Shown: piece after piece, positions 1-6,720 of the stretch
How positions within the stretch are numbered: the first letter of the stretch is position 1
How the letters are laid out: every line of letters starts with the position of its first letter
The notes under the pieces: model-generated
Database searches by the model: none
What the model saw: only the letters and a program-made list of their open reading frames with translations
What the model was told of the DNA's origin: nothing
Program-made: the position numbers and the translations under genes
From: Clostridia bacterium
Lineage (GTDB): Bacteria; Bacillota; Clostridia; Oscillospirales; Acutalibacteraceae
Direction: 5' to 3'
Assembly (NCBI GenBank): GCA_017549905.1
Contig: JAFYNC010000082.1
Location: forward strand, 1 to 7,515
DNA length: 7,515 bases

Positions 1-1315
1 AAACTTCAATTTCTTCTTTTATTTTTTGAGAGGGTTTGTCATCTATAGGCTTTAATACAAAACTCAAAACAGAAATTATTAAACTTATACCAATACCTGC
101 CACACCTAAAATAATGTTAAAGACTGTTAAAACCGCAAAAAGAAGTAAGCAGACACCACCGCTTATCAGTAGCGGAGCATTTGTTTTTTTGCGCTTATTT
201 AAAGCTTTGGGCAATTCTTGTTCTAATTTATAGAGTTGGGATTTTAAATTCTCACAATCGGCGGTTTTTTTGCTTATTGCTATATTTAATTCTGCAATTT
301 TGCCCCCAAGAATTTGAGAATTTTCTTTTGTTGCATTTTCGGGAGGATTAAGACCTGCATCAATACTCTTATTTAAAAGCGCAATTTCATTTTCTTTAGA
401 AGATACCTTAGCCGTAGCGGTTTCTGCTTTTGAAATGCAGAATTTAAGCTTTCTTAAATACATTTCATCAATAACCGTGCCGTCTGACAAGGTTAAGGTT
501 TGGTTTAATTCATCAAGCTCTTGCTTTAATTCTAACAAACGTGTCAGCTTTTGGGCGTTTCTGATATCCTGCTCAGAAGAAATTTTATTATTTAGTTCTT
601 GCGCACTTTTTTGCAAAGCAAAAATTTCGGTTTCCAATTTAGCTATCTGCGCTTTTTTCTCTGCAAGTTGGTCCTTTTGCGAAGAAAGCGATGATATTTT
701 TTCTTCATATTCGGATGCGGTTTTAATGTTTTTATCATAAGCGCCGGCTTTTCCGCTTTTAGACATTAAGGCTAATTTTGCCTTTTGAAGTCTTGCATTA
801 ACTGCATCAAAGGAAATATTCTCATCCCCTGTTAAAGCAAGGTTTGAGAGCTTGGCAGAAATTTCGCCCTCGGCATCACTGTCGTTTTCGGGAAAACCGA
901 ATTGACCTATAAACACGCTGCGCTCAAACGCCGACAAGGAAAGCCCGAAAAATTCTGTTCCAACATCGCTTGATACCGACTTGCCTTCGCTTAGTTGCAA
1001 ATCGTAAAGGGTTGTCTTATCGGTAGAGTTTGAGGCTCTGAATTCCTTTTCCAAACGGTATTTTTTGCCGCCGTGCTCAAAATCGATACTGCCTGCCATT
1101 GCAGAATTATCCCAAGGGGTATATTTTTTGCGAATATTTTTAGCGAGTGACGAACCGCCGTTTTTACTGCCGTAAAACATCATTTTAATAAATGACATAA
1201 CGGTGGTTTTGCCATCCTCGTTATTTCCGTGAATAACATTTAAGCCGTCGCAAAAATCAAGTTTTAAGTCCTTAATTCCTGCAAATGAGGATATATAAAG
1301 AGAGTTAATCTTCAT
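1..1315 (-). CDS. yhaN: YhaN-like Rad50/SbcC-type AAA ATPase with two membrane segments (C-terminus beyond window)
   Basis: The minus-strand frame stays open from the ATG at 1315 to the window edge and gives 438 residues of what in the family is usually a protein of roughly 900 or more. A Walker A loop (GNNEDGKTT, residues 30-38) follows an N-terminal strand typical of Rad50/SbcC ATPases, and a Q-loop lies at VFIGQF (Q138). Residues about 190-375 are charged, heptad-like coiled coil. Two adjacent hydrophobic segments (about 382-399 and 401-421) lie within this region, which is the mark of YhaN rather than SbcC, and suggest membrane attachment. Walker B and the second coil would lie outside the window. 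A strong GGGAGGT site nine bases upstream fixes the start. The gene overlaps the upstream nuclease gene by 11 bases, implying coupled translation. Role inferred from family: ATP-driven partner of the YhaO nuclease in DNA processing or repair. Confidence 0.88.
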   Translation of the reverse strand, partial: MKINSLYISSFAGIKDLKLDFCDGLNVIHGNNEDGKTTVMSFIKMMFYGSKNGGSSLAKNIRKKYTPWDNSAMAGSIDFEHGGKKYRLEKEFRASNSTDKTTLYDLQLSEGKSVSSDVGTEFFGLSLSAFERSVFIGQFGFPENDSDAEGEISAKLSNLALTGDENISFDAVNARLQKAKLALMSKSGKAGAYDKNIKTASEYEEKISSLSSQKDQLAEKKAQIAKLETEIFALQKSAQELNNKISSEQDIRNAQKLTRLLELKQELDELNQTLTLSDGTVIDEMYLRKLKFCISKAETATAKVSSKENEIALLNKSIDAGLNPPENATKENSQILGGKIAELNIAISKKTADCENLKSQLYKLEQELPKALNKRKKTNAPLLISGGVCLLLFAVLTVFNIILGVAGIGISLIISVLSFVLKPIDDKPSQKIKEEIEV

Positions 1316-2432
1316 CGAATTTTACCTCCCCCGCAAACGCTTTAAGACCTAATTTTAAAGCATTTTTATAAATTGTTTTTTCATTTTCATTCACAAGGGC
1401 TTGTTTTTCAAGCATTTTTTTAACGAATATACCCTTGAGTGACGGCTCTTGCGCCAAAGCCTCAAGGTCAATTTTAAGCTCAGAATTGTCCTTAATTTTC
1501 ACAAAATAAAGGTCTGCTTCAAGTCGGCTTAAAATTTCGGTTTTAATAAGTTTTACATCGGGCGAGATTTCGCCTGTAAGCTCGATTTTATAAAGGTTAT
1601 CGCGAAAATCTGCGCCGTATTTGTCTTGAAGTTCAGATGTTATCTTTCGGTATATTTCTTCATTGGAGCAAAGGTCTGTAATATCTGTTATATGGTGAAT
1701 GTGTTGGCGCTTAGAAACAGGTACAAATTCTAAATTACAAACACCTTTGCCTATTTCGCCTATATAAACGCCTTTTTCATCAAGTTCGTCAAAGCCTTGA
1801 CCTTCGGGACAACCGCAGTAAGCAAAATATGTGTTCTGCAATTTGCCGATAGGGGTTTTTTTATGCACGTGGCCAAGCGCAATATAATCCATACCTGAAT
1901 TTTTCACAAATGTGGGAGTTATGGAATTATAGTCAGATGAAAGGTCGCTTTTAAGTTCGCCGTGTTGCACCATAAGGTTTACATAATCTTTGTCGGTTGC
2001 TAACGAAAAACGTTCTTCGCCTTTTAAGTATACGTCGGTAAAAGATCTGCCATAGCATTTAAGGGAAATGTCCTCAAAGGTGATGCATTCATCTTCCTTG
2101 CCCAAAACATAAAGATTATCGGGTAAATCGCGGTTTAAAAAAGGTGAATCGGCGTTAAGCGGGTCATGATTTCCGCCGCAGAAAATTATTCTTTTGCCGC
2201 AGTTAGCCATTTTTTCAAAAACCGCATCTATAAAACGGGAATCAACCTTGTTTGAGTCAAATAAATCGCCTGAAATCGCAATAACATCAACATTTCGTTC
2301 TATTGCCAAATCAATAATCTTTTCAAATGTCAAAAGAGTTTCAAAACGGCGCTTTGAAGCTTCGGCTTTAAGAAAACTCTCGGCTGCACCTATATGAATG
2401 TCTGCAGTATGCAGAATTTTAACTGTTTGCAA
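1305..2432 (-). CDS. yhaO: YhaO-like Mre11/SbcD-type metallophosphoesterase (DNA exonuclease)
   Basis: This 375-residue protein shows the full calcineurin-like phosphoesterase motif set: DIH (D11, H13), GDLFD (D56), GNHD (N88, H89), H157 in VQHGE and GHVH (H188, H190). These ligate the two metal ions used for phosphodiester cleavage in Mre11/SbcD nucleases. Residues about 235-375 form the C-terminal part that in this family carries capping and ATPase-contact regions. The length is close to YhaO (around 400). The only start that keeps the first strand (VKILHTADIH) is a TTG, ten bases after a GGGAG site. It is the first gene of a leftward operon, with its stop inside the next gene (YhaN-like ATPase), the usual YhaO-YhaN order. 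Expected role is the nuclease subunit of that complex; the substrate cannot be read from the sequence. SbcD is the alternative name, but the membrane segments of the partner favour YhaO. Confidence 0.9.
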   Translation of the reverse strand: MQTVKILHTADIHIGAAESFLKAEASKRRFETLLTFEKIIDLAIERNVDVIAISGDLFDSNKVDSRFIDAVFEKMANCGKRIIFCGGNHDPLNADSPFLNRDLPDNLYVLGKEDECITFEDISLKCYGRSFTDVYLKGEERFSLATDKDYVNLMVQHGELKSDLSSDYNSITPTFVKNSGMDYIALGHVHKKTPIGKLQNTYFAYCGCPEGQGFDELDEKGVYIGEIGKGVCNLEFVPVSKRQHIHHITDITDLCSNEEIYRKITSELQDKYGADFRDNLYKIELTGEISPDVKLIKTEILSRLEADLYFVKIKDNSELKIDLEALAQEPSLKGIFVKKMLEKQALVNENEKTIYKNALKLGLKAFAGEVKFDED

Positions 2433-2442
2433 GTCTTTTCAT

Positions 2443-2450
2443 CTCCCTTT
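2443..2450 (-). promoter_or_regulatory. Ribosome binding site deciding the TTG start of the yhaO-like gene
   Basis: Read on the minus strand this is AAAGGGAG, ten bases before the TTG at 2432. A closer ATG (2442-2440) abuts the site with no spacing and its frame ends after seven codons, so the TTG is the better start. Confidence 0.7.
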
Positions 2451-2467
2451 ATGGCTATACACTACAA

Positions 2468-2496
2468 ATTGTAACATTTTTCTCATATATATTCAA
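2468..2496 (-). promoter_or_regulatory. Sigma-A-type promoter of the leftward yhaO-yhaN operon
   Basis: Minus strand: a -35 box TTGAAT (2496-2491), a 17-base spacer, and a -10 box TACAAT (2473-2468). Transcription would start near 2461, giving an untranslated leader of about 28 bases before the TTG start at 2432. Five of six bases match consensus in each box... for TACAAT, and four to five for the -35 box; spacing is ideal. Confidence 0.72.
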
Positions 2497-2519
2497 GTGT
2501 AATATAAGACAAAAAACTA

Positions 2520-2548
2520 TTGACAAATAAAAAAACGGATGCTATAAT
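2520..2548 (+). promoter_or_regulatory. Consensus sigma-A promoter of the rightward T-box operon
   Basis: A perfect -35 box TTGACA (2520-2525) is separated by exactly 17 bases from a perfect -10 box TATAAT (2543-2548). The start of transcription should be near 2555. Such a strong, constitutive-looking promoter fits an operon whose control lies in the leader RNA rather than at initiation. Confidence 0.9.
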
Positions 2549-2554
2549 GTTCAA

Positions 2555-2821
2555 AAATGCGTTGAAGGAATTATTGCTTGTATTAAAGCGTTTCAGAGAG
2601 TCGGCGGAAGGTGCAAAGCCGATACGAAAATATAAGTTTAAGTCTCATTCCCGAGCAGAACTGCTGAAAATAATAGTAAGCGGTTACGGCTTGCCCCGTT
2701 ATCTTGGCAGAAAGCTTGTTAGAGCTTTATTGAGTGACCGTTTTAATGCGGTAATCAGGGTGGTACCACGGAATTAAATGTTCGTCCCTGAGATTGCAAG
2801 CAGCAATCTCAGGGCTTTTTT
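2555..2821 (+). promoter_or_regulatory. T-box riboswitch leader, probably tRNA-Leu responsive
   Basis: The leader carries the T-box signature AGGGTGGTACCACGG at 2757-2771, followed by the complementary TCCCT strand and an intrinsic terminator. Upstream is the Stem I apex: the AGAGAG bulge region (2595-2600), then the helix TCGGC/GCCGA (2601-2605 with 2618-2622) enclosing the conserved GGTG loop (2610-2613). Lower Stem I helices can be drawn as UUAAA/UUUAA (2583-2587 with 2637-2641) and GCUUG/CGAGC (2576-2580 with 2652-2656). The internal loop on the 3' side (2642-2651) is where the specifier codon belongs; CTC (2644-2646), followed by the usual purine, reads leucine. A short Stem III (ACCG 2737-2740 with CGGT 2749-2752) precedes the T-box. 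TGGT (2761-2764) would pair with an ACCA tRNA end, i.e. discriminator A, as in tRNA-Leu. Uncharged tRNA should favour the antiterminator and switch on the three downstream genes. The T-box call is firm; the amino acid is inference. Confidence 0.93.
2786..2821 (+). terminator. Intrinsic terminator of the T-box leader
   Basis: A perfect 12-base-pair stem (2786-2797 with 2803-2814) closes a five-base loop and is followed by CTTTTTT. Its 5' strand CCCTG (2786-2790) is also complementary to CAGGG (2756-2760) just before the T-box, so the antiterminator and terminator are mutually exclusive. This is the regulatory decision point of the rightward operon. Confidence 0.93.
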
Positions 2822-2845
2822 ATTAAATGCGAGAGGTGTTAGATT

Positions 2846-4225
2846 ATGAAAATCAAAATTTCGGACAGAACTTTGTGTAAGGAGGGCAATTCCTTTAGCT
2901 TTAAGGAAAAAATCGAAATTGCCCGTCAACTTGAAAAACTAAATGTTGATGTAATTGAACTACCTAAAATTGAAAATGCAAAAGCAGATACGCTTTTGGT
3001 TAAAACAATAGCATCTTTTGTTAAGAACGCTGTTATTTCTGTAGCAGTTGGTATGACTAAAGATGGCATAGAAAAAGCTGCAAATGCGCTTTCTACTGCT
3101 AAAAAACCAAGACTTAGAATAGAGTTGCCGGTTTCAACTGTTGGTATGGAATATACCTGCCACAAAAAAGCCGAGAAAATGGCAGAGTTTGTAGGCGAAC
3201 TTGTTTCATTTGCCAAGCAAAAGGTAAACGAGGTTGAATTTTGCGCGGTTGATGCAACCAGAGCAGAAGATGATGTACTTGAAAATATAATAAATGTAGC
3301 AATTCAGAGCGGCGCAGATAAAATTACAATTTGCGATACTGCGGCAGAAATGATGCCTGATGATTTCGGTCAGTTTATAAAATTGGTTACATACGGCAAA
3401 GCAATAGAGTTTTCGGTTTGCTGCAACAATAAAAACGGTCTTGCTTGTGCAAATGCAGTTGCCGCTATGGAAAACGGAGCGCATGGCTTTAAGACTGATG
3501 TTATAGGTGAAGAAATTTCACTTCACACTATTTCGCAGATTATGAAAAACTGCGCTGAAAAAATCGGGTTTACTACAAATATTAAATATACCGAGCTTAA
3601 CAGAATTATAAATCAAATACAGTGGGTTATAGGTAGCGCTAAGAATAACAATTCTGCAGTTGGTGTAAAAACTGAAGAAACAGCGCTAAGCTTTAGCGCA
3701 AACGATTCGAAGGACAGTGTAATTACCGCGGTTTTAAATCTCGGATATGACTTGTCCGAGGAGGACTGCGTTAAGGTTTATGATGAATTTTTGCGCGTAG
3801 CAGAAAAGAAAAATGTGGGCACAAAAGAGCTTGACGCTATTGTAGCAAGTGTTGCTTTGCAAGTACCTGCAACATATAAGCTTGTAAGCTATGTTATGAA
3901 TAACGGAAATATTATTCCTGCAACCGCTCAGATAACCCTTGAAAAAGACGGTGAAGAAAAACAGGGTATCGCAATAGGTGACGGACCGATTGATTCAGCC
4001 TTTGTGGCAATTGAGCAGATTATCGGTTGTCATTATGAACTTGACGATTTCCAGATTCAGTCTGTAACAGAGGGTAAGCAGGCGTTAGGCTCTGCTTTGG
4101 TTAAGCTTCGCCGCGATGGTAAACTTTATTCAGGAAACGGTATTTCTACCGATATTATTGGTGCGAGTATCAGAGCATATCTCAGTGCTGTAAACAAAAT
4201 TGTTTACGAGGAGGCAAACGCATAA
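2846..4225 (+). CDS. LeuA-like protein (DRE-TIM barrel plus leucine-binding LeuA C-terminal domain) with degenerate active site
   Basis: This 459-residue protein is co-linear with 2-isopropylmalate synthase (LeuA, usually about 500 residues). Residues 1-245 form the HMGL-like barrel, about 295-335 the helical linker region (LNLGYDLSEEDCVKVYDEF), and about 343-455 the LeuA regulatory dimer domain, with GDGPIDSAF (378-386) and a GISTDIIGASIRAYLSA-type end. The catalytic positions are not conserved: the TLRDGEQ motif is TLCKEGN (residues 9-15), the metal-binding HxH is CCN (192-194), the catalytic Glu before the DATR stretch is V135, the Asn of GERAGN is L226, and the HxSGIHxDG motif is unrecognisable. 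An isopropylmalate-synthase reaction is therefore unlikely; a leucine-sensing or structural subunit, or a changed chemistry, is inference. An AGAGGTG-type site at 2832-2838 supports the start. The gene lies 25 bases after the T-box terminator and overlaps the next gene by one base. Confidence 0.87.
   Translation: MKIKISDRTLCKEGNSFSFKEKIEIARQLEKLNVDVIELPKIENAKADTLLVKTIASFVKNAVISVAVGMTKDGIEKAANALSTAKKPRLRIELPVSTVGMEYTCHKKAEKMAEFVGELVSFAKQKVNEVEFCAVDATRAEDDVLENIINVAIQSGADKITICDTAAEMMPDDFGQFIKLVTYGKAIEFSVCCNNKNGLACANAVAAMENGAHGFKTDVIGEEISLHTISQIMKNCAEKIGFTTNIKYTELNRIINQIQWVIGSAKNNNSAVGVKTEETALSFSANDSKDSVITAVLNLGYDLSEEDCVKVYDEFLRVAEKKNVGTKELDAIVASVALQVPATYKLVSYVMNNGNIIPATAQITLEKDGEEKQGIAIGDGPIDSAFVAIEQIIGCHYELDDFQIQSVTEGKQALGSALVKLRRDGKLYSGNGISTDIIGASIRAYLSAVNKIVYEEANA
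4208..4214 (+). promoter_or_regulatory. Strong ribosome binding site inside the leuA-like gene
   Basis: GAGGAGG lies ten bases before the ATG at 4225, which shares one base with the preceding stop codon (TAATG). It shows that the fusion gene starts at 4225 and is translated efficiently in coupling with the LeuA-like gene. Confidence 0.8.
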
Positions 4226-6720
4226 TGAAACTTTCGTTTTCTACAAAGGGTTGGCATAACAACACTTTTAAGGAATTTTGCGAAATTGCAACAGATTTAA
4301 ATTTTAAAGGAATTGAGCTTCACAATATACATAACCGCCTTTTTACAGATAAGGACGGTGCTTTTCACGAGCATACTGCAAAGCAGACGGTTAGAAAACT
4401 TTATGAAATGGAACTTTCGATTCCTTGTATAGACACTATTTGCAATCCTTCTGTCAAAGGTGAAGAAAGTGTTTCTGAAATTTTAGCTTGCATTGATATT
4501 GCAGCAAATCTTCACATTCCTTATGTAAGACTTAAAGCTGCGGGCGATGAATTCACCGCCGAAAAAAATGAGGCTATGAGAAATGTTATCGAGTCGGTTT
4601 TGCCAACCGCCGAGCAAAAAAAGGTTGTTTTGCTTGTTGAAACGAGCGGAATATACTCAGACACCGCAGTTCTTCGCGATTTGCTCGATAGCTTTGCGTG
4701 TGATAATCTGGCGGCTTTATGGGATATGTATTCTCCATATTTCCTTAAAAATGAAGCGCCTGAAACAACTATTAAAAACTTGGGCGCATATATTAGCCAC
4801 GTGCATATTAAGGATGCGGTTAAAACCGAAAACGGCACCGAATTTTGCCTTATAGGCGAGGGTGAAATGCCAATTGAAGAAATGATGTTGGGACTTCGCT
4901 CTGTAAACTTTGATGGTTTCATTTCGCTTGAATGGCATCCTGAATGGTGTGAAGAACTTGATGATATGGAAATTATCTTCTCTCAGTTTGTAAACTATAT
5001 GAAGCAGTTTAGCGATACTAAGGGCAGTGATAATTCTCTTTATTATAACCGCGCTCATACAGGTAAGTATGTTTGGGAAAAAGATCGCCTTATAGACGCT
5101 ACTTTCTCTGATGTTTTGGATAGAATGGTAGAGGAATTCCCCGACCAATATGCATTTAAATATACTACACTTGATTACACAAGAACTTATAGCGAGTTCA
5201 GAGATGATGTTGATACCTTTGCTCGCACTCTTATTGCATTGGGTGTAAAGGCGGGTACTCACGTTGCGGTTTGGGCGTCTAACGTTCCGCAGTGGTATAT
5301 TGCGTTTTGGGCAACTGTAAAACTTGGTGCGGTTTTGGTTACTGTTAACACCGCTTATAAAATTCACGAGGTTGAATATCTGCTCAGACAGTCGGATACT
5401 CATACCCTTATTATGACAGAGGGTTCTAAAGACTGCAATTACGGCGAAATCATAGCCGAGCTTTGTCCCGAACTTGAAAATACCAAGGCGGGCACATCCT
5501 TACACGCTAAAAGACTTCCCTTTATGCGAAATGTAATTACCGTTGGTTTCTCACAAAAGGGCTGTCTTACTTGGGAAAAATCCTTGGAGCGCGCAAATGA
5601 TGTATCGCTTAGCGAGGTTTACAGAATGGCGGCAAAGGTAGATAAAGACGATGTTTGCAATATGCAGTACACTTCGGGTACAACAGGCTTCCCCAAGGGT
5701 GTAATGCTCACACACTATAATGTTGTGAACAACGGAAAATATATAGGCGACCATATGGAATTATCAACTGCTGACAGAATGATGATTCAAGTGCCTATGT
5801 TCCACTGCTTTGGAATGGTGCTTTCTATGACCGCATCTATGACACATGGTACTACAATGTGCCCAATGCCTTATTTCTCGGCAAAATCTTCACTCGCTTG
5901 TGTTAATTCTGAAAGAATTACAACATTTAACGGCGTACCAACAATGTTTATTGCTATGATGAATCACCCTGACTTTGCAAAGACCGATTTTTCACATATA
6001 AGGGTTGGTATTATGGCGGGCGCTAACTGTCCTGCTGACCTTATGAAAAAGGCTACCGAGGTTATGAATATGAAAGAAATCGTATCGGTTTACGGACAGA
6101 CCGAGGCTTCACCCGGTTGCACAATGAGTAGCTATTACGATTCTTTAGAGGTTAGAACCGAAACTGTTGGCAGCGCTTTTGCAAATGTTGAGTGTAAGGT
6201 TGTAAATCCTGAAACTAACGAAGATTGCGCCGACGGTGAAAACGGTGAGTTTGTGGCCCGCGGTTATAACATAATGAAGGGCTATTATAAAATGCCTAAG
6301 GCTACTGCCGAGGCTATTGATGAAAACGGTTGGCTTCACACAGGCGACTTGGCTTGTAGAACACCCGACGGAAACTATAGAATCACAGGCAGACTTAAGG
6401 ATATGATTATCCGCGGCGGCGAGAATATTTACCCCAAGGAAATTGAGGAATTTATCTATACCTGCGATAAGGTTAGTGACGTTCAGGTAATCGGTGTTCC
6501 CGATAAGCAGTATGGCGAAGAAATTATGGCTCAGATTATTCTCAAAAAGGGCGAGAATATGACTGCTGAGGAAATGAGGGAATACATTTCTTCTCATATG
6601 GCGCGTCATAAGGTGCCGAGATATATTGAATTTGTAAAGAGCTTCCCGATGAATGCAGCAGGAAAAATTCTTAAATATAAAATGCGTGAGGAAGCAGCTG
6701 AAAGACTGGGACTTAAATGA
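4225..6720 (+). CDS. Fusion: xylose-isomerase-like TIM barrel + acyl-CoA synthetase (AMP-binding)
   Basis: An 831-residue two-domain protein. Residues 1-262 are an AP-endonuclease-2/xylose-isomerase-like TIM barrel (sugar isomerase/epimerase superfamily) with plausible metal ligands E31 (GIELHN), E139 (LLVETSG), D167 (WDMYSP), H192/H194 (HVHIKD) and E236 (SLEWHPEW). After a short linker, residues about 283-831 are a full-length ANL-family acyl-CoA synthetase: P-loop-like YTSGTTGFPKG (482-492), YGQTE (623-627), HTGD (705-708), GRLKDMIIRGGENIYP (722-737) and the catalytic lysine K814 in NAAGKILK. It should activate a carboxylic acid with ATP and CoA through an acyl-adenylate; overall style resembles the medium-chain/ACSF2-YngI branch. 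There is no signal peptide or membrane segment. The frame runs through the linker without a stop. The substrate is unknown; the barrel may act on the same acid or its precursor. It overlaps the next gene by four bases. Confidence 0.92.
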   Translation: MKLSFSTKGWHNNTFKEFCEIATDLNFKGIELHNIHNRLFTDKDGAFHEHTAKQTVRKLYEMELSIPCIDTICNPSVKGEESVSEILACIDIAANLHIPYVRLKAAGDEFTAEKNEAMRNVIESVLPTAEQKKVVLLVETSGIYSDTAVLRDLLDSFACDNLAALWDMYSPYFLKNEAPETTIKNLGAYISHVHIKDAVKTENGTEFCLIGEGEMPIEEMMLGLRSVNFDGFISLEWHPEWCEELDDMEIIFSQFVNYMKQFSDTKGSDNSLYYNRAHTGKYVWEKDRLIDATFSDVLDRMVEEFPDQYAFKYTTLDYTRTYSEFRDDVDTFARTLIALGVKAGTHVAVWASNVPQWYIAFWATVKLGAVLVTVNTAYKIHEVEYLLRQSDTHTLIMTEGSKDCNYGEIIAELCPELENTKAGTSLHAKRLPFMRNVITVGFSQKGCLTWEKSLERANDVSLSEVYRMAAKVDKDDVCNMQYTSGTTGFPKGVMLTHYNVVNNGKYIGDHMELSTADRMMIQVPMFHCFGMVLSMTASMTHGTTMCPMPYFSAKSSLACVNSERITTFNGVPTMFIAMMNHPDFAKTDFSHIRVGIMAGANCPADLMKKATEVMNMKEIVSVYGQTEASPGCTMSSYYDSLEVRTETVGSAFANVECKVVNPETNEDCADGENGEFVARGYNIMKGYYKMPKATAEAIDENGWLHTGDLACRTPDGNYRITGRLKDMIIRGGENIYPKEIEEFIYTCDKVSDVQVIGVPDKQYGEEIMAQIILKKGENMTAEEMREYISSHMARHKVPRYIEFVKSFPMNAAGKILKYKMREEAAERLGLK

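Noticed and set aside
435..740. A 101-codon plus-strand frame opposite the YhaN-like gene
   Set aside because: It is the antisense of coiled-coil codons, rich in Ser, Phe and Cys, without a ribosome binding site or family resemblance.
2419..2442. Seven-codon mini open frame (ATG at 2442, minus strand) overlapping the yhaO start
   Set aside because: The ATG abuts the ribosome binding site with almost no spacing, so initiation there is improbable and a regulatory upstream frame cannot be supported.
2520..2777. An 85-codon open frame on the plus strand between the two operons
   Set aside because: Its TTG start lies in the -35 box and the frame runs through the -10 box, T-box Stem I and the T-box motif itself. 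It has no ribosome binding site and is structured leader RNA, not a gene.
4717..5403. A 228-codon minus-strand frame within the fusion gene
   Set aside because: It is antisense to well-conserved TIM-barrel and acyl-CoA synthetase sequence, with no plausible start signals or recognisable domain.
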